A stretch of DNA of 36,107 nt from contig JAUWZV010000008.1 in the NCBI GenBank assembly GCA_030615105.1, positions 1 through 36,107 on the forward strand, read 5' to 3'. Of this stretch, positions 7,540 through 16,965 are shown in pieces; the stretch's first letter is position 1; the number at the start of each line of letters is the position of its first letter. The translations under genes were made by a program, and so were the position numbers. The notes under the pieces are model-generated. The model worked only from the letters and a program-made list of their open reading frames with translations. It was not told the origin of the DNA and ran no database searches. The stretch is from Desulfobacteraceae bacterium. Lineage in GTDB: Bacteria; Desulfobacterota; DSM-4660; Desulfatiglandales; B25-G16.

Positions 7540-8099
7540 ATGAACAATCTGCGTGACCTTGTCATACGCAACCGGAGCTATCGCCGATTTGACGAATCCC
7601 ACACAATACCGCGAGAGATACTGGTTGAGCTCGTCTCCCTTGCACGCTGCACTGCATCCACAGGAAACCTTCAGCCCCTCACGACCCGGAAACTAATGCC
7701 CGCATCTTCCCCTGCCTTGCCTGGGCTGCATGCCTTAAGGATTCGGCTGGCCCAGCTCCCGGGGAACGACCGTCAGCATACATCGTTATCCTTATTGATG
7801 AGACCATCACCAAGGACTGGTGGTGTGATGACGGGATTGCCGCCCAGACCATGCTCCTGGGTGCCACAGAAAAAGGCCTGGGGGGATGTATACTTGGCTC
7901 GATCCAGAGGGATAGGCTCAGGGGCGAACTCGACATCCCTGGGCATCTAAAGATCAGGCTCGTTGTAGCCCTGGGAAAACCGGCTGAAACAGTGGTCCTA
8001 GAAGACGTTGAGCCAGGAGGAGACATCAGATACTGGCGGGACGAAAAGGGAATCCACCACGTGCCCAAGCGAAAGCTAAAGGAGCTCATCATCAAATAA
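7540..8099 (+). pseudogene. Nitroreductase-family FMN protein, frameshifted
   Basis: Frame 1 gives MNNLRDLVIRNRSYRRFDES through STGNLQPL (to about 7680), the N-terminal FMN-binding part of small nitroreductases. The family sequence then resumes in another frame: DPETNARIFPCLAWAACLKD, then ERPSAYIVILIDE, then GIAAQTMLLGATEKGLGGC, and to the C terminus GDIRYWRDEKGIHHVPKRKL at 8099. Around 7680-7682 the few residues usually found between QPL and DPE (a RYIL-like segment) are missing. A deletion of about 14 bases there would explain both the loss and the shift. The gene is not expected to give a functional enzyme. Its composition is GC-rich like the glycogen genes that follow, so it arrived with them. 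Confidence 0.8.
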
Positions 8100-8178
8100 T
8101 ATGGTGATAGGTCACAGGATTGAGATTTTTCTCTGGGGGAAGACTGTGTCTTAATGGATATGGGGAAGTGAATAGCTA

Positions 8179-9648
8179 ATGAAAAAGAGTACGCTGAATA
8201 TTCTGGTGGCTGCTTCTGAGGCTGCCCCACTTGCAAAGGCCGGTGGCTTGGGCGATGTGGTCGGGAGCCTGCCTCTGGCTTTCAGGGATCAGGGTTGCCG
8301 GGTCGTCGTGGTGCTCCCTGCCTACCGTCAGGCCCTGGAGCAAATCCATGACTGGGAGTTTGCGGCCCAGGACATCCCAGTACACCTGGGTAGATTGCAT
8401 CTGAGTGCGGACGTCCTTGCCGGGGATCTGGCCCCGGGAGTGAAGGCCTACCTGGTCAGGCGGGACGAGTTTTTTGACCGGAGTGAGCTTTACGGCAGCA
8501 GCCAGGGGGAATATTTTGATAACCAGGAAAGGTTTATCTTCTTTTCCCGGAGCATACCCGCTCTATGCTCTGCCATAGACTTCCAACCCGATGTGATCCT
8601 GGGAAATGATTGGCAGACCGGCCTGATCATGGCCCTCTTAGCTGAAGGAGCTCTACCTCGGACCGCCGGTGTCTTTACAATTCACAACATGGGCTACCTG
8701 GGTCTGGTTCCCCCTAATCGAACCGAGAATATCGGACTTCCTGAGAAATATTACAATATGGAAGGATTAGAATACCACGGTCAGATGAGCCTGCTCAAGG
8801 CTGGCATTGTCTACGCCCAGGCCGTGATCACAGTCAGCCCGAACTATGCCAGAGAGATCCAGACTCCTGAGTTCGGGGCCGGACTGGACGGGTTGATGCG
8901 CTCAGTCAATGAGCGCCTCTATGGAATCTTGAACGGCGTGGACTATCAGGTCTGGAACCCGGCCACAGACAAACATCTTGCAGCCAACTACTCGCCTCGG
9001 GACCTTGCCGGCAAAACTCTCTGTAAGCAAGATCTTCTGAAAGTGATGGGACTACCTGGTGAACTTATTGACAGGCCTGTGCTGGGGATGGTTAACCGTC
9101 TGGTCGCTCAGAAAGGATGCAATCTTCTGGCCGAGGCCGCGGAAAAGCTCTTTGCCCTGGATCTGGGCCTTGTTCTTCTGGGGACAGGTGAGGAGAGTTA
9201 CCAGAACCTTTTTTCCAGACTTCAGGCCCGGCACCCTAACCGTTTTGGGCTGAAGCTTGGTTTTGACCAGATGCTGGCCCACAAGATCCTGGCCGGCTGC
9301 GACATGTTACTCATACCTTCCCTTTATGAACCCTGCGGCTTGACCCAGATGTTCAGCCTCAAGTACGGGACTATTCCTATTGTCCGAGCGACAGGTGGTC
9401 TCCAGGACACGGTCATCGACCCAAATGAGGGCCACAGGCCGGGCACGGGTTTCAAGTTCGATCGATTTCGGGCTGTGGACCTGGTCAGGGCTGTCCGTCG
9501 GGCCGTGGAGATCTTCCAGGATCAGACAAGCTGGCAGGCCATGATTCTCGAGGCCATGGCCCAGGATTTCTCCATGCACCGCTCTGCCAAGGAGTATTTG
9601 GCCGTATTTGAGGAGGCCGTTGCGGCCCGCCGGGCTAAGAAAAGGTGA
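8179..9648 (+). CDS. glgA: Glycogen synthase, GT5
   Basis: This enzyme extends alpha-1,4-glucan from an activated glucose, ADP-glucose in most bacterial GT5 enzymes. At 489 aa it is full length. The N-terminal KAGGL (Lys20-Leu24) is the sugar-nucleotide binding motif. NDWQTGL and TIHNMGYLG sit in the middle. The C-terminal Rossmann half carries LGTGEESYQ, PSLYEPCGLTQMFSLKYG (with the conserved Glu of retaining GT-B enzymes) and ATGGLQDTV. The next gene starts inside its stop codon (GTGA), so the genes are translated as a unit. The start-codon region has only a weak Shine-Dalgarno (GGGGAAG). No glgC is present in the window, so the donor is supplied from elsewhere. Confidence 0.95.
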   Translation: MKKSTLNILVAASEAAPLAKAGGLGDVVGSLPLAFRDQGCRVVVVLPAYRQALEQIHDWEFAAQDIPVHLGRLHLSADVLAGDLAPGVKAYLVRRDEFFDRSELYGSSQGEYFDNQERFIFFSRSIPALCSAIDFQPDVILGNDWQTGLIMALLAEGALPRTAGVFTIHNMGYLGLVPPNRTENIGLPEKYYNMEGLEYHGQMSLLKAGIVYAQAVITVSPNYAREIQTPEFGAGLDGLMRSVNERLYGILNGVDYQVWNPATDKHLAANYSPRDLAGKTLCKQDLLKVMGLPGELIDRPVLGMVNRLVAQKGCNLLAEAAEKLFALDLGLVLLGTGEESYQNLFSRLQARHPNRFGLKLGFDQMLAHKILAGCDMLLIPSLYEPCGLTQMFSLKYGTIPIVRATGGLQDTVIDPNEGHRPGTGFKFDRFRAVDLVRAVRRAVEIFQDQTSWQAMILEAMAQDFSMHRSAKEYLAVFEEAVAARRAKKR

Positions 9649-12131
9649 CTGACAAATATCTTTGCATCCACGGGCACTTCTATCAACCTCCTCGGGAGAA
9701 TCCCTGGTTAGAGGCCATTGAGTACCAGGACGAAGCCCGGCCTTTCCACGATTGGAACGAGCGCATTACACGGGAATGTTATGGTCCCAATGCCCGAGCC
9801 CGTCTGCCCGGCCAGGGAGGACGCATCCTGAAACTTGTCAACAACTATGAATACATGAGTTTTAACTTCGGCCCGACCCTTCTCTCCTGGCTGGAAAAGA
9901 CCCATCCCTGGGTCTACTCTCAGATTTTGGCTACGGACCGGGCCAGCCGTATCCGCTATCAGGGCCACGGCAACGCACTGGCTCAGGTCTATAACCATAT
10001 TATTATGCCCCTGGCCAGCCGCAGGGACAAGCTGACCCAGATTCGCTGGGGACTGGCTGATTTCAAGCAGCGTTTTGGCCATCCAGCCGAGGGGATGTGG
10101 CTAGCCGAAACTGCAGTTGACAACGAGACCCTGGATTTGCTGGCCAAGGAGGGAATGAAGTTCACCATCCTCTCCCCTACTCAAGCCCAATCAGTTCGCC
10201 CCCTGGCCAGCCAGGCACTTTCAGTCTCATGGCAGGACGTCTCAGGCGGACGTATAGACACAACCAGACCCTACAGAGTATGCCTTGACAAGCTGGAACT
10301 CCGTTTCATGGACGTCTTCTTCTACGACGGTTCCCTGTCTCGGGCTGTAGCCTATAAAAACATACTGGCCTCGGGAAAGGACTTCTTAGAGCATATCGAG
10401 GAGACCTTTAAGGGACCTCATAAAGGGCCGCAGTTGGTCAGTGTGGCTACGGACGGGGAGTCATATGGACATCACTCCAAGTTTGGTGAGATGGCATTGT
10501 CATGGCTCTTCTACCACCTGGAACAGACCGGCCAGATCAAGCTGACCAATTACGCATTCTTTCTTGAACAATTCCCCTCTGAGAATGAGGTAAAGCTTTT
10601 TGAGAATAGCTCCTGGAGCTGCCCCCACGGTGTTGAGAGGTGGCGGGCGGACTGCGGATGCAGCGTCAATCAGACCCCCGGATGGAATCAGGCGTGGCGG
10701 GCTCCCCTCCGGGAAGGCCTCAACTGGCTGGCTGACGAGTTGGCCGCTATCTTCGAGGAGCGGGCCGGGCAATTTTTTAAGGACCCCTGGCAGGCCCGTG
10801 ATGACTACATCACGGTCTTGCCCCATCCCTCGCCCAGCCAGCGAGAGTCTTTTCTGAAACGCCGCGCCACACGTCCCCTCGGAACTGATGAGAAAGTCGA
10901 AGCCTTTCAGCTCATGGAATCCCAGCGGATGTCGCTATACATGTTTACCAGTTGTGGCTGGTTCTTTGATGACATTGCTGGCCTGGAGGCCACCCAGGTG
11001 CTTAAGTACGCAGCTCGAGCCATAGACCTTGTCCAACCATGGGCCAGAAGGGACCTAGAGGCTGGGCTTATTAAATTCCTGGTCAAGGCCAAGAGTAATG
11101 AGCCGGCTTACATTCATGGGGGCCAGGTTTGGCAGGCCCTTGTCAAGCCCTCCCGAATAGATCCCTCCCGTGCCACAGCCCATTATGCCATTGCTGCTCT
11201 GTTCAAGGAACTCCCGCAGGAGGTCCACAAGCCTTTCGCTACAGGCGGACTCTGCGATGGCAAGCATACTATCCCTTTTTCTGAAATGGTACGACCAGTC
11301 CAACAACGCCACTTAGCAGTCCATGGGCTGCATGCGGTGCTTGGAGAAGTAAAGGTAACCCAAATGAGGACCGGGCAGGAATCCAGGCATACATATGTGG
11401 CCTTTCGAAGAGAGTGGACAAACTTGAGGTGCCTGGTTGGGGAAAGTGTTCCTGCACTTCACCTGGACCAGGTGGTTGAGGAAATCCGTCCGGTTTTGAC
11501 AGAGGCTGCCTGGGAAAAGATAGGGGATATCTTCTGCCGGCATATACCCGCTGTCAAAAACTACGGTTTCAAGGATCTGGTTCCAGACACGCGCAAATGC
11601 CTGGTCCAGGTCCTGGCCCGCAGTCTTAACCGCAGTATTAAAGATTTCATACGGGAACACGATGGGGCCATCCAGGAGCTTATGTCTTTGCTTCAAGAGA
11701 CAGGTGAGCCAGCCCCTGAAATCCTGGGTGACATTTTTCACCTTTTGCTCGCTGATGATCTGGCCAGGCTTATGTCTACAGACCAGGAAGAACATATCGT
11801 GGATTGGTCAGGCCTTCGTCGCCTGGCCGCTCAGGTAAAGCCTTGGGCAATGACCCTGAGCGAACCAACGCTCATACAAATGGCCCAAGCATTTCTCCGG
11901 CATCAGATGGAACGCCTGGCCTTGACCCCTGACCAGATGCCTATGAGAAATATAATCAACTTTTTGGATCTGGCCCAGGAGTTAAACCTGGAGCTGGATC
12001 TCTGGGAGTGCCAAAACATGTTCTACGACCTGTACAATGATCCGAAATTTACCCAGTCCCTTCACCCGGAGCTGTCTTCAACATTCCATGAACTGGGAAG
12101 ACATCTGGGATTCCTGATGGGAGGAGAATAA
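9645..12131 (+). CDS. GH57 family protein with DUF3536
   Basis: The 828-aa protein starts at GTG (9645), overlapping the glgA stop by four bases. The N-terminal GH57 barrel begins with HGHFYQPP (9-16, the family's first His motif). GMWLAETAVD holds the putative nucleophile Glu155, and VATDGESYGHH holds the putative acid/base Asp270. A CPHGVERWRADCGCSV segment follows at about 325-340. The long C-terminal part matches the helical DUF3536 extension. GH57 enzymes act on alpha-glucans (amylase, branching or transferase activities); the activity of this subfamily is not settled by sequence. Its position between GlgA and a GH57 glucanotransferase argues for a role in glycogen remodelling. Confidence 0.9.
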   Translation: MTDKYLCIHGHFYQPPRENPWLEAIEYQDEARPFHDWNERITRECYGPNARARLPGQGGRILKLVNNYEYMSFNFGPTLLSWLEKTHPWVYSQILATDRASRIRYQGHGNALAQVYNHIIMPLASRRDKLTQIRWGLADFKQRFGHPAEGMWLAETAVDNETLDLLAKEGMKFTILSPTQAQSVRPLASQALSVSWQDVSGGRIDTTRPYRVCLDKLELRFMDVFFYDGSLSRAVAYKNILASGKDFLEHIEETFKGPHKGPQLVSVATDGESYGHHSKFGEMALSWLFYHLEQTGQIKLTNYAFFLEQFPSENEVKLFENSSWSCPHGVERWRADCGCSVNQTPGWNQAWRAPLREGLNWLADELAAIFEERAGQFFKDPWQARDDYITVLPHPSPSQRESFLKRRATRPLGTDEKVEAFQLMESQRMSLYMFTSCGWFFDDIAGLEATQVLKYAARAIDLVQPWARRDLEAGLIKFLVKAKSNEPAYIHGGQVWQALVKPSRIDPSRATAHYAIAALFKELPQEVHKPFATGGLCDGKHTIPFSEMVRPVQQRHLAVHGLHAVLGEVKVTQMRTGQESRHTYVAFRREWTNLRCLVGESVPALHLDQVVEEIRPVLTEAAWEKIGDIFCRHIPAVKNYGFKDLVPDTRKCLVQVLARSLNRSIKDFIREHDGAIQELMSLLQETGEPAPEILGDIFHLLLADDLARLMSTDQEEHIVDWSGLRRLAAQVKPWAMTLSEPTLIQMAQAFLRHQMERLALTPDQMPMRNIINFLDLAQELNLELDLWECQNMFYDLYNDPKFTQSLHPELSSTFHELGRHLGFLMGGE

Positions 12132-14216
12132 ATGCTGAACCTGGTTATGGTCATTCATTGTCACCAGCCCGTCGGTAACTTCGACCACGTCTTCGATCTG
12201 GCCCATGAGAGGTGCTATCGGCCCCTGCTGGACCTCCTTAAAGCACACCCTTCTGTCAAGGTTGGCCTGCACTTTTCCGGACCTTTGCTGGAATGGCTGG
12301 AGCAGCACCAGCCAGGGAGCCTGGACCTTTTCGCCGGACTTGTCAGACGAGGCCAGGTTGAACCCTTATCCGGTGGATTCTTCGAACCCTTGCTCTCCAG
12401 TATCCCTGTCCGGGACGCCCAGGGTCAGGTCAAGATGATGAACGACTATCTCATCAGACGCTTTGGTCGCAAACCCACAGGTCTCTGGTTGACAGAGCGG
12501 GTTTGGGACCCAATCCTGCCCCTGACGCTATCTGGCACAGGAATGACCTACACTATTGTTGACGACACCCATTTCTATTACGCCGGTCTCAAACCAAGCG
12601 AAATCTATGGCCGCTATGTGACTGAAAAGGAGGGCAAGACCCTGAGCCTCCTGGCCACGCCCATGATCATGCGCTATCTCATCCCATTCAAGCCCGTAGA
12701 GGAGATCATCGGTCATCTTCATGGACTGGAAAATGCAGGCCACGGTGTGGCCGTCTATGGTGACGATGGTGAGAAATTTGGGGTCTGGCCCGGAACCTAC
12801 GAGTGGGTCATCAAGAAAGGCTGGCTGGATAAGTTCTTCACCGCCATTACTGATAGCCCTGGCTGGCTGCGCACAGTCCTGCCCGGAGACTTTGTTGCCT
12901 CGAGTTCACCCCTGGGTCGCGTATATTTGCCTCAGGCCTCATACGAGGAAATGACTGGATGGGCCCTGCCACCGGAGCAGGGCCAGATCCTTGAGGAAAT
13001 CATTGCCTCACTCAAGGATGAGGGCCGCTGGGAGGAGTGGCGGCCTTTTGTGCGGGGCGGGGTCTGGGATAATTTTCTGGTTAAATATGATGAGGCCAAC
13101 CGGATGCACAAGAAGATGCTCTTGTTAAGCGAAAAGGTAGCCCAGAACGCAGAGGCTCGGGAGTTCCTTTGGCGAGGGCAGTGCAATTGTGCTTACTGGC
13201 ACGGGGTCTTTGGCGGGCTCTACTTAGGGCACCTGCGGCGTGCCATTTATGAAAACCTGATCCGGGCCCAGGCCGGCATTATGGCCAAGACCTCGGAAGA
13301 TCTCCGCTTGCTGCGGCTCGATTTTGACAAGGATGGGGCTGAAGAGATCCTGGTCTGGGGCCCAAACTTAAGCTTGGGCCTGGACCCCGACCAGGGAGGG
13401 GGGTTGTTCGAGATCTGCCATCTGCCCAGGGCACTAAACCTGAGCGATATCCTTACCCGGCGGCAGGAGGCCTATCACAGGCGCCTCCATGCCCCCCAAC
13501 AGAGCGAGGGCAACAGCAATGAAGAGATCATGTCTATCCATGAGCTGGGTCAAGCTAAGGCTGAAGGTCTGGAGAGCCTTATGGTCTTTGACGCATACAC
13601 CAGGGCCTCTCTTCTGGACCACTTCCTCGGACCACAGACAACCCTCGAAGAATATGCCGCCAATAACCATCACGAGCTGGGGGATTTTGTGCAAGGTCAG
13701 TACCAAGTGGAAAAGGCCCGGGCTTCTTCCAGTGAGGTCCTGGTGGAGCTGACCCGCACTGGGCAGGTAGATCTCAGGGCCTTGACTGTCAAAAAGAAAA
13801 TCCGGGCCAGGCATGAGCCGCAGGTGACTGTAGATTACGAGTTTGAGTGTCTGGACACTAAGCCTATCTCTACCCTGTACGGATGTGAGTTCAACCTTAC
13901 CCTCTATTCCGACCGGGATAAGGAAAGGTACTATTTAGCCCCTGAGTCCGGACGCCGACGAGAGGTATCCGAGACTGGTAGCGAAAAAGATCTGATCCGG
14001 TTTGAGCTTGTCAATGGCCCGGACAGGTTGACAGCGGCCTTTACCTTCTCCCATACGGTCTTGGTATGGTTCTTCCCTCTCATGACGATCTCCCAGTCTG
14101 AAGAGGGATTTGAGCGCGCCTATCAGGGCTCGAGCCTGCTCTTCCTTTATCCCCTGGTCCTATCTCCGGGACAGAAGGCCCACCTTCAAATCAAACTTGA
14201 GCTTATCGAGTTGTAG
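12132..14216 (+). CDS. GH57 4-alpha-glucanotransferase
   Basis: At 694 aa it resembles the Thermococcus litoralis-type 4-alpha-glucanotransferase: a GH57 barrel followed by DUF1925 and DUF1926 beta domains. MVIHCHQPVGNFD (6-18) is motif 1, and GGFFEPLL (81-88) is motif 2. GLWLTERVWDP (117-127) holds nucleophile Glu122. AVYGDDGEKFGVWPG (207-221) carries the acid/base Asp region. The enzyme moves maltooligosaccharide segments between glucan chains, feeding GlgP and GlgA with usable ends. The ATG directly abuts the preceding stop, with GGAGGAG just upstream, so it is co-translated with the DUF3536 protein. It converges on glgB across a 428-base repeat-bearing gap. Confidence 0.92.
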   Translation: MLNLVMVIHCHQPVGNFDHVFDLAHERCYRPLLDLLKAHPSVKVGLHFSGPLLEWLEQHQPGSLDLFAGLVRRGQVEPLSGGFFEPLLSSIPVRDAQGQVKMMNDYLIRRFGRKPTGLWLTERVWDPILPLTLSGTGMTYTIVDDTHFYYAGLKPSEIYGRYVTEKEGKTLSLLATPMIMRYLIPFKPVEEIIGHLHGLENAGHGVAVYGDDGEKFGVWPGTYEWVIKKGWLDKFFTAITDSPGWLRTVLPGDFVASSSPLGRVYLPQASYEEMTGWALPPEQGQILEEIIASLKDEGRWEEWRPFVRGGVWDNFLVKYDEANRMHKKMLLLSEKVAQNAEAREFLWRGQCNCAYWHGVFGGLYLGHLRRAIYENLIRAQAGIMAKTSEDLRLLRLDFDKDGAEEILVWGPNLSLGLDPDQGGGLFEICHLPRALNLSDILTRRQEAYHRRLHAPQQSEGNSNEEIMSIHELGQAKAEGLESLMVFDAYTRASLLDHFLGPQTTLEEYAANNHHELGDFVQGQYQVEKARASSSEVLVELTRTGQVDLRALTVKKKIRARHEPQVTVDYEFECLDTKPISTLYGCEFNLTLYSDRDKERYYLAPESGRRREVSETGSEKDLIRFELVNGPDRLTAAFTFSHTVLVWFFPLMTISQSEEGFERAYQGSSLLFLYPLVLSPGQKAHLQIKLELIEL

Positions 14217-14292
14217 CAATTACTTCCTTTTAACTACTCAATATGCTGGTGCAGCATAAAAGGCTTACGCCTAAATTCCTAACCGGGGTTTA

Positions 14293-14394
14293 CCCCTGGC
14301 CCAGACCTGATTTTACAGGTGCAAGTTCTATGATTCCAACTTCCGAGATGTTATAACGAAAACGGCATATTCCTGGCAAGTCGCACCAGGGCAG
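14293..14394 (+). repeat. CCCTGGCCCAGACC-family element, copy 1
   Basis: The left end is CCCCTGGCCCAGACCTG and the right end AGTCGCACCAGGGCAGG; the outer bases CCCTGG and CCAGGG are inverted. The interior of about 70 bases is unlike copies 2 and 4. The same ends recur at 23248, 23932 and, inverted, at 26069. Confidence 0.6.
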
Positions 14395-14505
14395 GCCGTA
14401 AGGGTTTTACCCACATGATATTGAGCAAATACTCTTTCTTGATAAAATTAATGCCAAATTCTTTCCTGTGGAATCTGATGCATTCATAAAAAGTCATCAG
14501 CCGGT

Positions 14506-14591
14506 GTCATTGCGAGGGCGTTAGCCCGAAGCAATCTAATAAATACAAGAACTAATGGTATAGGAGATTGCTTCGCGCCGCTCGCAATGAC
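14506..14591. repeat. GTCATTGCGAG inverted-repeat element
   Basis: GTCATTGCGAG (14506-14516) pairs with CTCGCAATGAC (14581-14591). Further in, GAAGCAATCT pairs with AGATTGCTTC. The total is 86 bases with an AT-rich loop. Hairpins of this GTCATTGCGAG...GAAGCAATCT type are dispersed in many unrelated bacterial genomes. It is non-coding. Confidence 0.8.
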
Positions 14592-14644
14592 ATTCTATTT
14601 GAGTTTTTACGAGACTATCAAATTTGAACTTTAACATTTGATAT

Positions 14645-16855
14645 TTACCCTACCTTGGACTTGAGAAGAAGCATACCCAAGGGGGGCAGGTGAATGTTGA
14701 TGGAATAGGTTTGTCCGTGCCAGGGCTTGGGGTCAGCTGTGACGCCTCCTCCTAAGCCCAGGTTGGACCCACCGTAACAGGCCGCATCTGAGTTGATCAG
14801 CTCCTGATAGAATCCCGGCAGGGGGGCACCTACGCGGTAATCCATCCGTGGGACTGGGGTGAAGTTAAAGACAAAGACCAGGGTTTGATCCGGGGCTTTT
14901 CCCCTGCGGATGAAAGATACCACTGAGGAGTCAGCGTCCCGAAAATCAATCCACTCGAACCCTGCGGGATCGAAGTCAAGCTCGTACAAGGCCGGTTCAG
15001 AAACATAGACTCTGTTGAGGTCCTTGACAAACCTTTGCAGCCCCTTGTGAGGCTCGTATTCGAGAAGGTGCCACTGGAGGGCCTGATCGTGGTCCCATTC
15101 CGACCATTGACCGAACTCGTCTCCCATGAACAAGGTCTTTTTGCCCGGTTCCCCATACATATATCCCAAAAGCAGACGTAGATTGGCAAACTTCTGCCAG
15201 TCATCCCCTGGCATCTTGGCCAGGAGGGAGGCCTTCCCGTGAACAACCTCATCGTGGGACAAGGGCAGGATGAAGTTTTCGTGAAATGCATATAGCAGGG
15301 CAAAGGTCAGATTGTCAGTGTGGTACCGGCGGTGGACCGAGTCCTTTGACATGAAGGTCAGCATATCGTGCATCCAGCCCATGTTCCACTTGAACATGAA
15401 ACCCAGGCCCCCGAGATGGACCGGACGTGTGACCCCGGGCCAGGCTGTGGACTCCTCGGCAATGGTCACCACCCCGGGATAGCGTTCATAGATCTTGGAG
15501 TTTAGGGTCTTGATGAAGTCAATGGCCTCGAGGTTCTCCCTGCCGCCGTATGGATTGGGAATCCACTCCCCTTCCTCACGGGAGTAGTCCAGGTAGAGCA
15601 TTGAGGCCACAGCATCGACACGCAGCCCATCTACATGGTATTTGTCTAACCAGAAGAGTGCATTGGCCACTAAGAAGTTCTTGATCTCGTTGCGGCCGTA
15701 ATTGAAGATCAGGGTGTCCCAATCCTTATGGACACCCTGGCGGGGGTCTGCATGCTCGTATAAGTGAGTCCCATCGAAGTATTCCAGGGCATAGGCGTCT
15801 CTGGGGAAGTGGGCCGGGACCCAGTCGAGGATGACGCTTAGTCCTGCGGCGTGGCAGCGATCCACCAGATACATCAAATCATCTGGTGTTCCATAGCGAG
15901 AGGTCGCGGCATAGTAACCAGTAACCTGATAGCCCCAGGAGCCATCAAAGGGGTGCTCAGATAGGGGCAGGAACTCGATACAGTTGAACCCCATCTCCTT
16001 TACATAGGGAACAAGTTCATCTGCCGCCTCTCGGTACATGAGCCAGCGGTTGTCCTCCTCGACCCGGCGACGCCATGAGCCGAGATGAACCTCATAGACA
16101 GCCAGAGGCCGGCTCAGAGGATCTTGCCTGGCTCGAGATGTCATCCAGTCCTGATCGGTCCAGGGAAAACCGCTCAGGTCATGCACAACAGCCGCGGTCT
16201 TGGGCCGTTCTTCGAAGCGGAAGGCAAAGGGGTCGGCCTTGATTAGAAGAATGCCTTCTCGGGTGCGGATTTCAAACTTATAAAGCAAATCCAGCCCCAG
16301 ATGGGGAACAAAAAGTTCCCAGACCCCGGAAGCCCCCCGGCACCGCATCTGGTGCCGCCGACCATCCCACTGGTTGAAGTCACCCACAAGGCTTACCCGG
16401 GTTGCAGAGGGAGCCCAGACGCCAAAGAGAACGCCCGAGACTCCCTGGTGCTGCCAGGGATGCGCTCCCAGCTTCTCGTAGATCTCGTAGTGGTTGCCCT
16501 GGTTGAAGAGATAAAGATCGTACTCGGTCAGGACAGGCCGAAAGGAGTAGCAGTCGTAAAAGGTTGAGATGGTCCCGGCGCCGAAGTTCACTTTGAGACG
16601 GTATGGTAAGATCTCCATTTTCCCTGGCAAGACCGCCTCGAAAAGCCCGTGCTTGTCCACCAGACGAGTCTTTACTTCTCGGTCAGAAACCAGGTCCAAG
16701 ACAGTCACGGTCCGGGCCCCTGGCAGGAAGGCCCTGACAGCTACTGCTGGCCCTTTGTCGAGGGAGACCGGGTGGGCACCGAGCAAGGTAAAGGGATCTG
16801 CAAGCTCACCTGAAACAAGGCTCTTTATCTCTTCAGGACTTAGTGTGGTTGTCAT
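14645..16855 (-). CDS. glgB: 1,4-alpha-glucan branching enzyme, GH13 with CBM48
   Basis: The 736-aa enzyme introduces alpha-1,6 branches into glycogen. It has an N-terminal GlgB domain (about 1-110), a CBM48 module (about 125-225, with LGAHPW and FGVWAPSATRVSLVGDFNQW), a GH13 barrel and a C-terminal beta domain. The catalytic triad is visible: Asp414 in GLRVDAVASMLYLDYSR, Glu467 in TIAEESTAWPG, and Asp535 in LPLSHDEVVHG. The length matches full four-domain GlgB. It follows glgP on the minus strand after a 110-base gap with no strong promoter, so the two are probably one transcript. It is GC-rich like glgA. A GGAGGA lies about 11 bases before the ATG. Confidence 0.97.
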   Translation of the reverse strand: MTTTLSPEEIKSLVSGELADPFTLLGAHPVSLDKGPAVAVRAFLPGARTVTVLDLVSDREVKTRLVDKHGLFEAVLPGKMEILPYRLKVNFGAGTISTFYDCYSFRPVLTEYDLYLFNQGNHYEIYEKLGAHPWQHQGVSGVLFGVWAPSATRVSLVGDFNQWDGRRHQMRCRGASGVWELFVPHLGLDLLYKFEIRTREGILLIKADPFAFRFEERPKTAAVVHDLSGFPWTDQDWMTSRARQDPLSRPLAVYEVHLGSWRRRVEEDNRWLMYREAADELVPYVKEMGFNCIEFLPLSEHPFDGSWGYQVTGYYAATSRYGTPDDLMYLVDRCHAAGLSVILDWVPAHFPRDAYALEYFDGTHLYEHADPRQGVHKDWDTLIFNYGRNEIKNFLVANALFWLDKYHVDGLRVDAVASMLYLDYSREEGEWIPNPYGGRENLEAIDFIKTLNSKIYERYPGVVTIAEESTAWPGVTRPVHLGGLGFMFKWNMGWMHDMLTFMSKDSVHRRYHTDNLTFALLYAFHENFILPLSHDEVVHGKASLLAKMPGDDWQKFANLRLLLGYMYGEPGKKTLFMGDEFGQWSEWDHDQALQWHLLEYEPHKGLQRFVKDLNRVYVSEPALYELDFDPAGFEWIDFRDADSSVVSFIRRGKAPDQTLVFVFNFTPVPRMDYRVGAPLPGFYQELINSDAACYGGSNLGLGGGVTADPKPWHGQTYSINIHLPPLGMLLLKSKVG

Positions 16856-16965
16856 TTGTTATTTGTTCCTCCGCAACCAGCAAAGATCAAACTGCCTACT
16901 TCTTACTTCTTACTTCCTTCACGCCCAGTTGATTACACCCATGACTTAGTTTCCAGTTTCAAACA

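Larger units (their letters stand above)
14217..14644. other. Intergenic gap between convergent glycogen operons, two repeats
   Basis: There are 428 bases without a gene. The gap contains a copy of the CCCTGGCCCAGACC family (14293-14394) and the GTCATTGCGAG inverted repeat (14506-14591). I saw no classic terminator with a T-run on either strand, although the repeats may serve that purpose. Confidence 0.55.

Noticed and set aside
7679-8236. Minus-strand 185-codon frame opposite the nitroreductase pseudogene
   Set aside because: The plus strand encodes recognisable nitroreductase in two frames. The minus frame is Ser/Pro-rich noise.
11313-11795. Minus-strand 160-codon frame inside the GH57/DUF3536 gene
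   Set aside because: It lies wholly within a well-supported coding gene and has no family match that I recognise.
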